Source: an uncultured Candidatus Saccharibacteria bacterium
GTDB taxonomy: Bacteria; Patescibacteriota; Saccharimonadia; Saccharimonadales; Saccharimonadaceae
Length of the DNA: 12,144 nt
Assembly (NCBI GenBank): GCA_946187605.1
Contig: CAMHRH010000019.1
Span: forward strand, 1 to 12,144
Reading direction: 5' to 3'
The notes under the pieces are model-generated. The model was not told where the DNA came from and ran no database searches. It saw only the letters and a program-made list of their open reading frames with translations. The position numbers and the translations under genes are program-made. The first letter of the stretch is position 1, and each line of letters starts with the position of its first letter. This document shows positions 1-6,952 of the stretch, piece after piece.

Positions 1-16
1 CATTCATATTACATCA

Positions 17-45
17 ATTATACCATAAGCGCCATAACGCCACAA
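17..45 (-). promoter_or_regulatory. Extended -10 promoter for a gene off the left edge
   Basis: On the minus strand a TATAAT lies at 17-22, preceded by TGG (23-25), which forms an extended -10. A TTGTGG hexamer at 40-45 stands 17 nt upstream as a partial -35 match. Possible ATG codons on the minus strand at 5-7 and 1-3 follow within 9-13 nt, so the next gene probably begins right at the window edge with a very short leader. It would lie directly downstream of pilB. No terminator hairpin is visible between the pilB stop and this promoter, so read-through from the pilus operon is also possible. Confidence 0.5.
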
Positions 46-51
46 GGAAAT

Positions 52-1806
52 TTAAGCCAAATCGCTCGCCACGCGATTCACTTCATCCATTGTCGTAAGA
101 CCAGTCAGCGCTTTTAGCGTACCATCCTGGCGCATCGTAATCGTACCCTTCATCTTCGCAACACGCATAATATCACCCGATGTCGCGCGTGCTACAATTA
201 GCTTCTGGATGTCATCATCAACGGAGATCGTTTCATACAAGCCAACACGCCCCTGATAACCACCCGGCGCGTCCTCAGTTTCAATCCCCTTCACTATCGT
301 AAACGCCTGCGAGGTCGAAAGCGGTAAAGTACCATAGCCTAATTGCTCAGATTTTAGCGCAACCTCCGATGCAGATTGAGGCAAAAGGCTACCAACAATC
401 TGCTTAATAGAGGCCGTTTCGAGCTCAGTCGTCAGCCTACTCTCGCGGCGCTCCGCTACGCGTCGCGCAAGACGCTGGCCAATCACCGTATTCAGCGTCG
501 ACGCAATCAAGAAAGGCTCGATGCCCATATCGAGAAGACGCGGCAAAATACCTGCCGCTGAGTTCGTGTGCAGTGTCGAGAACACCAAGTGTCCCGTCAA
601 AGCCGCCTGTACGGCCAAATTCGCCGTTTCCGAGTCGCGAATCTCACCAACCATTACTACGTCAGGGTCCTGACGCAATATCGAGCGCAAACCCGACGCA
701 AACGTCAAACCAGCATCATTATTAATCTGAATCTGGTTCACGCCATCCATCTTATACTCAACCGGATCCTCAAGCGTCACAATATTTATCGACTCACTTT
801 TAATCTTTTTGATCAGTGCGTAGAGCGTAGTCGACTTACCGGAACCAGTAGGACCAGATGTCAAAATCATACCATTCGGACGTGAAATCCCCTCAAGAAC
901 ATCACTCAGGGCCCGCCCCGTCATGCCCATCGCCTCGACTTCCATCGAAGTGCCGGATTTGTCCAAAAGACGAATAACTACCTGCTCACCCCAAACAACT
1001 GGCGATGTAGCAATACGAAGGTCAATCTCATTATCGTTCACAATCACTGCAAACTGACCGTCTTGCGGAATACGATGCTCATCAATCTTTAACTTCGCCA
1101 TAATTTTGATACGCGAAATCAATGCTGGCTCTATTGACTTTGGCAGCTCCATCGTTTTGCGCAAAACGCCATCAATTCGACAACGAATCACTAAAGATTT
1201 CTCCAGCGGCTCGATATGAATATCCGACGCTTTAGACTTTGCCGCATAATCCAAAATCGAAGTCAAAGCTTTCGAAATCGGCGAATCCTGCGTGATCGTT
1301 TGCGCTTCATTATTTGCCTTATTTTCTTTTTCTTCGCGCTTCGCAACTTTGTCAACGTCCTTCAAATCCGCCACATATTGCATCATGGCATTCTGGATAC
1401 CAGCCTCCGAAGTCATAATCGGACGCACTGGCATCTTCACGAGCGTCGAAATGTAATCCATACGCTGAATATTTGTAGGATCCAAAACCGCCACAACCAA
1501 CTGCCCCGCCTGAAGACCAAGCGGAACCACCTTCTGGCGTTGAGCAACCTCTTGCGGTATGCGTAATAACTTCTCTTTATCAAATTTGATATTACGCAAA
1601 TCAATATATGGCGACCTCATGATAATAGCCGTTGCATGTTGGATAGAATCATCCGTTGCAATGTTCTTTGACTTAATCGCCGACAAAATCGGTTGCCCGC
1701 TCTTCTCTATTTCGGCAACAACTTTCTTAACCGCTACAGCATCAACAAGACCATCTTCAATAAGAAGATTAACTACGGATTCCTGCTGCTCTTTAGAGAG
1801 CAACAT
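52..1806 (-). CDS. pilB: Type IV pilus assembly ATPase PilB (GspE family)
   Basis: This is the cytoplasmic hexameric ATPase that powers pilus extension. An N-terminal GspE/MshEN-like domain (about residues 1-145) precedes the ATPase core, and its presence argues for PilB rather than the retraction ATPase PilT. Visible motifs are Walker A GPTGSGKST (318-326), the Asp box LEDPVEY (345-351), Walker B DVVMVGEIRD (382-391) and the His box GHLVFSTLHT (405-414). The 584-aa length is normal for the family. The tetracysteine zinc site usually found between the QRL(A/V)RR segment (444-449) and the GYxGRxGLYE segment (516-525) is absent; the only cysteine in the protein is Cys209. The ATG shares one base with the upstream stop (TAATG), and a GGAG at 1814-1817 sits 7 nt upstream, indicating translational coupling. 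It is the last visible gene of the pilM-to-pilB operon. Confidence 0.95.
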   Translation of the reverse strand: MLLSKEQQESVVNLLIEDGLVDAVAVKKVVAEIEKSGQPILSAIKSKNIATDDSIQHATAIIMRSPYIDLRNIKFDKEKLLRIPQEVAQRQKVVPLGLQAGQLVVAVLDPTNIQRMDYISTLVKMPVRPIMTSEAGIQNAMMQYVADLKDVDKVAKREEKENKANNEAQTITQDSPISKALTSILDYAAKSKASDIHIEPLEKSLVIRCRIDGVLRKTMELPKSIEPALISRIKIMAKLKIDEHRIPQDGQFAVIVNDNEIDLRIATSPVVWGEQVVIRLLDKSGTSMEVEAMGMTGRALSDVLEGISRPNGMILTSGPTGSGKSTTLYALIKKIKSESINIVTLEDPVEYKMDGVNQIQINNDAGLTFASGLRSILRQDPDVVMVGEIRDSETANLAVQAALTGHLVFSTLHTNSAAGILPRLLDMGIEPFLIASTLNTVIGQRLARRVAERRESRLTTELETASIKQIVGSLLPQSASEVALKSEQLGYGTLPLSTSQAFTIVKGIETEDAPGGYQGRVGLYETISVDDDIQKLIVARATSGDIMRVAKMKGTITMRQDGTLKALTGLTTMDEVNRVASDLA

Positions 1807-2177
1807 TACTCATCTCCAGATTCATCCGCGCTAGACTGTTCGTCATTAGAACCAGTCTCATTCGCAGAACCTTCATCAACTCCAGACTCCCCCTCAGAAA
1901 CGCCTTCTGAAGTTTTTTGCAAACACATTTTAAGCTCAGGGCTCCAAACTTCAAGCGGTCCACAGTTACCAACATACACTTCAACGGTCGGATTTGAAGC
2001 ATCATAATTAAAAGTTTCATCGTGCGGCTGCTCAATGCCGCCACCGATCTTCTCCATATAACTCAGCTCTTCTACGCGATCATTTGGGTCACCAAGAAAC
2101 AGATTCCCAAGGAAATAAGAACCAACTACAGAAATGGCCGCAACTAATATAATCATCGCTATGTCAGTATTTTTCAT
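1806..2177 (-). CDS. Small single-pass membrane protein of the pilus operon, unknown
   Basis: I do not recognise this 123-aa protein. One hydrophobic segment (about residues 6-28) lies right at the N-terminus, as in a signal anchor, and would place the remaining residues outside the membrane. The exterior part carries two cysteines (Cys72 and Cys85) around a short NCG...KMC segment, which could form one disulfide, and it ends in a low-complexity Ser/Glu/Asp/Gly tail (about 90-123). Its gene overlaps pilO by 4 bp (ATGA) and pilB by 1 bp (TAATG), so it is translated as part of the pilus operon. In proteobacteria the slot after pilO holds pilP, but there is no lipobox and no evident PilP sequence pattern, so equivalence to PilP is only positional. 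It could also be a minor structural or assembly factor specific to the lineage. Confidence 0.8.
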   Translation of the reverse strand: MKNTDIAMIILVAAISVVGSYFLGNLFLGDPNDRVEELSYMEKIGGGIEQPHDETFNYDASNPTVEVYVGNCGPLEVWSPELKMCLQKTSEGVSEGESGVDEGSANETGSNDEQSSADESGDE

Positions 2178-3013
2178 TTCTTACTCGCCTTCTTTCCTGT
2201 ACACTTTTCACTATCTTTACTAGCACAAACTTTTTTCTTTTTCTTATCAAGACTTACTGGCGTAGAATAATATGCTCTATAAGTTGCATCGAACTTGATC
2301 TTAGAAACGCCAGCCTCATCATCTTCAGAAAAATCAATTTGTGCCGACGCAATATCGTAATTGCGAATAGAATCCTCTATCTTATCCATAGCATTTCTAA
2401 CCTTAGTTGCATCGTCATCAAGAGAAAGAGATACGCCCACGACAGATAGCGAAGATGTCGTGCTCTCTTCACTGGAGCTAGATAACCCAGAATCTACAAT
2501 CTCAGTACCGGAAATGCCTTTAATCTCAAGATTATTGTCGCTCCAAAGCAAGAGCTGATTTAGGCTCGCCAAAGTAGCTTCTACGTTTTCAGAAGATGGG
2601 ATCGCATCAGGAATTACGCGAAGCGATGAACAAGTACGAACTATCTCAATGTCATCTTCATTACTTCCATCCAAACTTACTTCCGTATACTTAGAACAGT
2701 CATCTGAACGCGTTCGTGCAACAACCTCAAGATTATCATTCTTCGTTAAATCGGAAACTTCTACGGCAATATTATCAAGGCTCTTCTGAATATCCTTGTA
2801 ATCCGCAATAATCGAATCTTTCTCTCTTATTAAAGTCGCGTTAAAAGAAATCACCTTAATAAAGTAAATTATAAATACAATCGTAACGCCTAAAACTACC
2901 GAAGCGCCACATACGGCCAAAAACATATTGCGCTGAGCCTTATCAATCTTCGCCCACTTAGCAAACGCTACGCCTTTGCCTTTTCCTTTTTCGGCATCAG
3001 TTTTCCCAGCCAT
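2174..3013 (-). CDS. pilO: PilO-like type IV pilus inner-membrane protein
   Basis: This is a bitopic membrane protein with a basic cytoplasmic N-terminus, one membrane segment (about residues 31-54 from the chosen start), a short probable coiled coil (about 55-90) and an external domain. That is the plan of PilO, which pairs with PilN in the pilus alignment subcomplex. Sequence recognition is weak; the call rests on topology and order (pilM, pilN, this gene, pilB). I chose the ATG at 3011-3013 over a GTG at 3026-3028. The ATG has GAGG (3023-3026) 9 nt upstream and starts just after the pilN stop, whereas the GTG overlaps that Shine-Dalgarno and has none of its own. External cysteines (106, 128, 263, 271) are even in number. 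The C-terminus is unusually lysine-rich, with five consecutive lysines. The stop is TGA, overlapping the next start. Confidence 0.75.
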   Translation of the reverse strand: MAGKTDAEKGKGKGVAFAKWAKIDKAQRNMFLAVCGASVVLGVTIVFIIYFIKVISFNATLIREKDSIIADYKDIQKSLDNIAVEVSDLTKNDNLEVVARTRSDDCSKYTEVSLDGSNEDDIEIVRTCSSLRVIPDAIPSSENVEATLASLNQLLLWSDNNLEIKGISGTEIVDSGLSSSSEESTTSSLSVVGVSLSLDDDATKVRNAMDKIEDSIRNYDIASAQIDFSEDDEAGVSKIKFDATYRAYYSTPVSLDKKKKKVCASKDSEKCTGKKASKK

Positions 3014-3014
3014 T

Positions 3015-4262
3015 TTACTTTTCCTCACTTTCTATGTCATGCGCCGCGGCAGTAAACATATCCTTTAGCTGAATGTAGCTATCAGTCACATTCTGCTTAC
3101 TTGGGCTCACAATCGCCACATGCTTATTTGAAGCCAAGAAGATATCATGCGATAAAGTCAAAGTCGTCTGGAAAGTTAGAACCATCTCCTCATCGCTATT
3201 TCTACCATAGCTAGAGCTGCCAATGTTTGGCTCTTCGGTGAGCAGTGGGCATGCCGCAAGCGTCGAAGCCTCATCAAACTTACCATCGCTATCATACTTC
3301 AAGCAAGCACTTTCGAAATAATAGCCGGACTTATGCTCATTTGAGTCGCTCGCGTCATAGCTATCCTTACCGTTTTTATAGTTCTCTTTGTCCTTCTCGT
3401 CATTATATGTGCGGCGGATACGAATACGCTCAATTTTGCTTTCAGGCGACAGAGCAACCAGCTCTTCGCTAGTGTTCTCCTCGACGTTCTCAGCTGTAGC
3501 ACCCTCTTCAGACTCCTCCCCATTTTCATTGCCACCAAGTTTGGAGTCGTTTTCTTCGGACTCAGTCTTATTTTCGTCCGATTCCTCTTCATGCTCTACC
3601 ATAGGAGCTTCGCAACCAGGTTTACCCTTTAAATAAATACCAAATACAACGCCGTTCGCATCAACTTCTTCTTCGATACAATAACTCGGAATTTCAACCG
3701 ATTCATTTGATTCGGCATCAAATCTCATGTAATGACCGTAGTCATAATAAGCACGGTTCGCATTCTTCTTAAATGCCTCAAGTGCGCGATAACCAATATT
3801 ATTCGACGACCAACCAAGAGCATCAAAGAATAAAGTATTATTTACGATATCTGTACTCAAGGAGCTAATCGTTACTTTGTTGTCGTCATCTGGCAAAATC
3901 ACCGACAATACATCAAATACGCGAGAAAACTTAATCTTATTCGTGTTCAATACGGACAGATTCTTCATCTGATCCTGAATCGTCAGAAGCTCAGACATAT
4001 TATTGAACTTCATGATCGGCGTACCATACTTTTTTGCGTCGCAATTCTTAATATCCTTACTTGGACCATCAGATCTACAGGCCATCTCTTCATCCTGAGC
4101 CGCAAGCTTAATCCCCTGACCACCAGTAATGCCGGTAAGAATTAAGAATACGCCGCCACAGGCCGCAGCAACAATAACACAAATCAAAAATACAAGATTG
4201 CGAATTTTTAGTTTCTTAATCAACTCTGATTTAACATCTGGTACTAAACTTATTTCAAACAT
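3015..4262 (-). CDS. pilN: PilN-like type IV pilus protein, enlarged with acidic insert
   Basis: The N-terminus reads FEISLVP, a close version of the short INLLP-type tail of PilN that docks into PilM. One membrane helix follows (about 20-44), then a large external region. PilN is normally about 180-220 aa, but this protein has 415. Much of the excess is an acidic, low-complexity Glu/Ser/Asn stretch (about 222-268) plus a Lys/Asp/Tyr/Ser-rich stretch (about 286-312). Six cysteines lie outside the membrane (62, 74, 195, 217, 320, 338), enough for three disulfides. It should connect cytoplasmic PilM to PilO and the pilus machine. The start is set by GAGG (4269-4272) 6 nt upstream, which lies just upstream of the pilM stop codon. 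The acidic stretch may be a surface linker or a lineage-specific interaction region; that part is inference. Confidence 0.8.
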   Translation of the reverse strand: MFEISLVPDVKSELIKKLKIRNLVFLICVIVAAACGGVFLILTGITGGQGIKLAAQDEEMACRSDGPSKDIKNCDAKKYGTPIMKFNNMSELLTIQDQMKNLSVLNTNKIKFSRVFDVLSVILPDDDNKVTISSLSTDIVNNTLFFDALGWSSNNIGYRALEAFKKNANRAYYDYGHYMRFDAESNESVEIPSYCIEEEVDANGVVFGIYLKGKPGCEAPMVEHEEESDENKTESEENDSKLGGNENGEESEEGATAENVEENTSEELVALSPESKIERIRIRRTYNDEKDKENYKNGKDSYDASDSNEHKSGYYFESACLKYDSDGKFDEASTLAACPLLTEEPNIGSSSYGRNSDEEMVLTFQTTLTLSHDIFLASNKHVAIVSPSKQNVTDSYIQLKDMFTAAAHDIESEEK

Positions 4263-4265
4263 AAA

Positions 4266-5312
4266 CTACCTCGAATTCGACCTTTCCGCTAGCCCAATCG
4301 CAACCGCAAATTCCGCCGCAACTTGCGACAAAGCCTGTTGCTGCTGAGGCGTAACCTTAACCATCTGCCATGGATTGCCTTGAGTGGTCTGGATACCGGT
4401 CTTAGCCTCAATATACTCCGCCATAAACGGTATCACACCCGCAAAGCCAGACAATACGATACCACCAACAGGAACATTCGGATACTTCGTCTGGAAGAAT
4501 CTAACCGACTTCGTAAGTTCCGATGCAAAGTTTTCAAGCGTACTATCCAACGCCTTAAACACTTGCCCTTCAAGCTTATCCTGTGCTAAACCAAACTTCA
4601 AAATAAATTGACGCGCCTGGCTCTCTTTGACATTTAGTGAATTAGCAACAGTGCGGACCAAAACCGAAAGGCCGCCAGGCAACATGCGCACTAAACGCGG
4701 CGCGCCATAAACCATCGACAAATCCGTCGAATCTTCACCATAATCAATAATCAATCTGGCATCATTTAGTCCTGGAGGCGTCAACGAACGCGACATCGCA
4801 ATCGGCTCAGGCTCTTGCGCAATAAGATTAAAACCAAACGATTCTACGCCTTCCATACGCTCTTCGGCATACTTAATCGACGTACAAGACAGCAAGACTT
4901 CCGTCACGGCTGGATCATTTGGACTCGGGCCAAGAACGACATAATCAACCTTCGCATCTTCAACTGGCATCGGAATATACTGATCAATATGATACCTAAC
5001 AATCTTCTCAATCGACTTTTTATCCTGTGTCGGAACTTCCACAATCGTCGTAAACGTCTTATTCGACGGAAGACCCAACGCAACATTCTTGGTTTTTATA
5101 CCAGCCTGGTTAGCGGCACTAACAATCGTCTCACCAAGTTTGCGCTTACCAGCATCACTACTATCTTGAAGAATTTGACGACTAACCGGCACATATGCAA
5201 AACGCTGCAAAGCCCAGCCATGCTGAATATTTCCAGCTAGCTCTACCATACGCAATGCATCCGATCCGATATCTAAGGCGAAGAAGTCGCCCACCCCATA
5301 ACCTAGACTCAT
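4266..5312 (-). CDS. pilM: Type IV pilus assembly protein PilM (FtsA-like)
   Basis: PilM is a cytoplasmic actin/FtsA-like ATP-binding protein that holds the PilN N-terminal tail and links the alignment complex to the motor. The family's phosphate-1-like motif is visible at residues 12-25 (ALDIGSDALRMVEL), the second phosphate motif at 188-200 (IIDYGEDSTDLSM) and the adenosine-type motif at about 282-300 (VGGIVLSGF...). The 348-aa length is typical, with no signal peptide or membrane segment, as expected. It is the first gene of the operon; its stop lies 3 nt before the pilN start. The ATG lies 6 nt after a TATAAT box, with no room for a ribosome-binding site, so the mRNA is probably leaderless. 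A C-terminal Gln-rich stretch (about 322-330) is mild low complexity. Confidence 0.93.
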   Translation of the reverse strand: MSLGYGVGDFFALDIGSDALRMVELAGNIQHGWALQRFAYVPVSRQILQDSSDAGKRKLGETIVSAANQAGIKTKNVALGLPSNKTFTTIVEVPTQDKKSIEKIVRYHIDQYIPMPVEDAKVDYVVLGPSPNDPAVTEVLLSCTSIKYAEERMEGVESFGFNLIAQEPEPIAMSRSLTPPGLNDARLIIDYGEDSTDLSMVYGAPRLVRMLPGGLSVLVRTVANSLNVKESQARQFILKFGLAQDKLEGQVFKALDSTLENFASELTKSVRFFQTKYPNVPVGGIVLSGFAGVIPFMAEYIEAKTGIQTTQGNPWQMVKVTPQQQQALSQVAAEFAVAIGLAERSNSR

Positions 5313-5318
5313 GTCAAC

Positions 5319-5348
5319 ATTATAGCATAAGCAAGATGGCTTTTACAA
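5319..5348 (-). promoter_or_regulatory. Extended -10 promoter of the pil operon, leaderless
   Basis: On the minus strand TATAAT (5319-5324) is preceded by TGC (5325-5327), an extended -10. TTGTAA (5343-5348) lies 18 nt upstream, matching 4 of 6 bases of the sigma-70 -35. Transcription should start about 7 nt after the -10, which is the A of the pilM ATG (5310-5312). The promoter sits in the 50-nt gap after ychF, so the pilus operon can be expressed independently of ychF; no terminator is visible in that gap, so read-through may add to it. Confidence 0.7.
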
Positions 5349-5362
5349 ACAAAATTCAAACT

Positions 5363-6421
5363 TTATACATTAAACTTAAATTCAACTACATCGCCGTCGC
5401 GCATAACATAATCTTTTCCCTCGGTGCGCATCAAGCCAGCTTCGCGAACCGCCTTTTCCGAACCAAGTCTAGCCAAATCGTCATAAGAACAAATCGTCGC
5501 CGCAATAAAACCGCGCTGGAAATCCGTATGTATCACCCCAGCCGCCTCCGGCGCAGTCGCCCCCTGCGGAATCGTCCATGCCCTCACCTCTTTTTCGCCA
5601 GCCGTTAAATAGCTTTGTAGGCCCAAAGTATCATACGCAACATGCACCAACTGGCTAAGACCATCCTCTTTTATACCATAGCTATCAAGAAATTCCGCCT
5701 TTTCCTCTTTTGACATATCCGCCATCTCAGATTCTAGCTTCGCATTTACAAACACGCACTTTTGCGGTGCAACCATATCCAAGAGCTCACTCTTCTTAGA
5801 CTCGTCTAAGAGCTCATCTTCATCCATATTAAACATGTAAAATACCGGCTTTGCCGACAGCAGTTCTAATCCGTCAACTGCTTCAATATGCGTTTTCCCC
5901 ATTTTCAACTCGTTTAATGCACGCTCGGCGTTCGCCGCACGCTCCGCAGCGCCTTTAACGCCACCTCGGGCTTCTTTCTGTATCTTCGGGATGACTTTCT
6001 CGAGCGTCTCAATATCGGCCAAAGCCAACTCAGTCTCAACCGTCTCGATATCGCGCTTCGGATTCGGCCCACCAGCCACATGCGTAACGTTACTATCCGT
6101 AAATACACGCACAACATGACAAATCACTTTACATTCCCGAATATTTGCCAAAAACTTATTACCAAGCCCATCCCCCTTCGACGCCCCTGCAATCAATCCC
6201 GCAATATCAACAAACTCAACTGTTGCCGGAATCTTCTTTTTCGCATTATACATTTTTTCGAGCACATCAAGACGCTCATCCGGAACACCAACAATGCCAG
6301 TATTTGGCTCAATTGTCGCGAATGGATAATTTGCAGCAAGTGCACCTGCATTCGTAAGCGCATTAAAAAGCGTGCTCTTCCCTACATTCGCCAACCCCAC
6401 AATTCCAATCTGTAAACTCAA
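5363..6421 (-). CDS. ychF: Redox-regulated ribosome-associated ATPase YchF/OLA1
   Basis: YchF is a universally conserved cytoplasmic P-loop protein of the Obg/TRAFAC class that binds ribosomes and prefers ATP. G1 is GLANVGKST (9-17), with Ala at the place of the usual Pro; G3 is DIAGL (72-76); the degenerate G4 is NMDE (198-201) in place of NKxD, the family hallmark behind ATP use. A coiled-coil region (about 125-175) and a C-terminal TGS domain (about 266-352, with FQRGF at 301-305) follow. The 352-aa length is near the usual 360. The start is TTG at 6419-6421, supported by AAAGG (6428-6432) 6 nt upstream and by alignment of residue 1 with the family N-terminus. It probably has its own promoter in the gap with the divergent gene. 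Confidence 0.97.
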   Translation of the reverse strand: MSLQIGIVGLANVGKSTLFNALTNAGALAANYPFATIEPNTGIVGVPDERLDVLEKMYNAKKKIPATVEFVDIAGLIAGASKGDGLGNKFLANIRECKVICHVVRVFTDSNVTHVAGGPNPKRDIETVETELALADIETLEKVIPKIQKEARGGVKGAAERAANAERALNELKMGKTHIEAVDGLELLSAKPVFYMFNMDEDELLDESKKSELLDMVAPQKCVFVNAKLESEMADMSKEEKAEFLDSYGIKEDGLSQLVHVAYDTLGLQSYLTAGEKEVRAWTIPQGATAPEAAGVIHTDFQRGFIAATICSYDDLARLGSEKAVREAGLMRTEGKDYVMRDGDVVEFKFNV

Positions 6422-6453
6422 AACTGACCTTTCTATCTGTTATTGTTGGTATA

Positions 6454-6459
6454 ATTATA
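6454..6459 (-). promoter_or_regulatory. Probable -10 box of ychF within a palindrome
   Basis: A TATAAT on the minus strand lies 32 nt before the TTG start of ychF, leaving room for a leader of about 25 nt with the AAAGG ribosome-binding site. It is half of a perfect 10-bp palindrome, TATAATTATA (6450-6459), so an identical hexamer reads on the plus strand at 6450-6455, where it is preceded by TGG. No convincing -35 is visible for ychF at 16-18 nt spacing. Confidence 0.5.
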
Positions 6460-6471
6460 GCGTATTTTTAC

Positions 6472-6477
6472 TATAAT
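6472..6477 (+). promoter_or_regulatory. -10 box of the unknown plus-strand gene, likely leaderless
   Basis: A TATAAT ends 7 nt before the ATG at 6485-6487, so the transcript should begin at or next to the start codon. There is no Shine-Dalgarno of note in between. The -35 region is weak; the overlapping palindrome at 6450-6459 may act as an alternative upstream promoter, which would give a leader of about 20-25 nt. Confidence 0.5.
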
Positions 6478-6484
6478 ATAGGAT

Positions 6485-6952
6485 ATGACGTTCGATGATT
6501 TATTAAATAAAGTTAAAAAAGAACTTATTACGATAACCATAAAAGATAAACCCAGAAAAATTGTTTTTGTGGCAAGTTATTATACAGAACATTATCCGGA
6601 TGCAGAATATCTTAAAATCTTTTTCGACGACGGTACTATATTAGAGATGGATTCAGTGGCTGAAAGACTATATTTTTGTGATGATGAACGAAGAATAATC
6701 GACCGAGGATCGTTCTCGGACTATGGTGACTATCTAAATATCGATGGTGAAGAATATCTGTTAAATGACAGCAATGATAAACAAGTTTTAAAGAAAATAT
6801 ATTATGGTAATATTGATGACGGAGAAGGCGGATATATCTTTAGTATTTTTGTTTCTGTCAATGGGATCTGGACTTTGACAACGCTAGATGATGGCAGCAT
6901 TTCTGGTATGCACGAACGAGTAATTAGTTTAAAAGATATTAAGATTAACTGA
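6485..6952 (+). CDS. Hypothetical protein, AT-rich gene
   Basis: I do not recognise this 155-aa protein. It has no signal peptide and no membrane segment. Alternating hydrophobic and polar residues from about 25 to 145 (KIVFVASYY, YLKIFFDDGTILEM, GIWTLTTLDDGS) suggest a mostly beta-strand fold. It is rich in Asp, Glu, Ile and Tyr. Base composition stands out: lines counted in it run about 30-38% GC against about 50-55% in ychF and pilM, and its codons favour A/T endings. This suggests recent acquisition or weak selection. A -10 box ends 7 nt before the ATG and the orientation is divergent from ychF. The stop is TGA. It is flanked downstream by a 101-bp gap with no clear terminator. Confidence 0.75.
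   Translation: MTFDDLLNKVKKELITITIKDKPRKIVFVASYYTEHYPDAEYLKIFFDDGTILEMDSVAERLYFCDDERRIIDRGSFSDYGDYLNIDGEEYLLNDSNDKQVLKKIYYGNIDDGEGGYIFSIFVSVNGIWTLTTLDDGSISGMHERVISLKDIKIN

Noticed and set aside
376..1566. Plus-strand open frames of 60-116 codons opposite pilB
   Set aside because: They are rich in Arg, His, Asn and Cys with no family pattern, and lie fully inside a well-supported gene; typical antisense shadows.
1793..2044. Minus-strand 83-codon frame overlapping the small pilus protein
   Set aside because: It lies out of frame with the operon-coupled gene, lacks a start signal, and is Met/Leu/Arg-rich like an out-of-frame product.
3026..3028. GTG as the start of the PilO-like gene, giving 284 aa
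   Set aside because: It overlaps the GAGG that serves the ATG at 3011-3013, has no Shine-Dalgarno of its own, and would overlap pilN by 14 bp.
4815..5240. 141-codon plus-strand frame opposite pilM
   Set aside because: The same shadow signature, and PilM motifs on the minus strand are clear.
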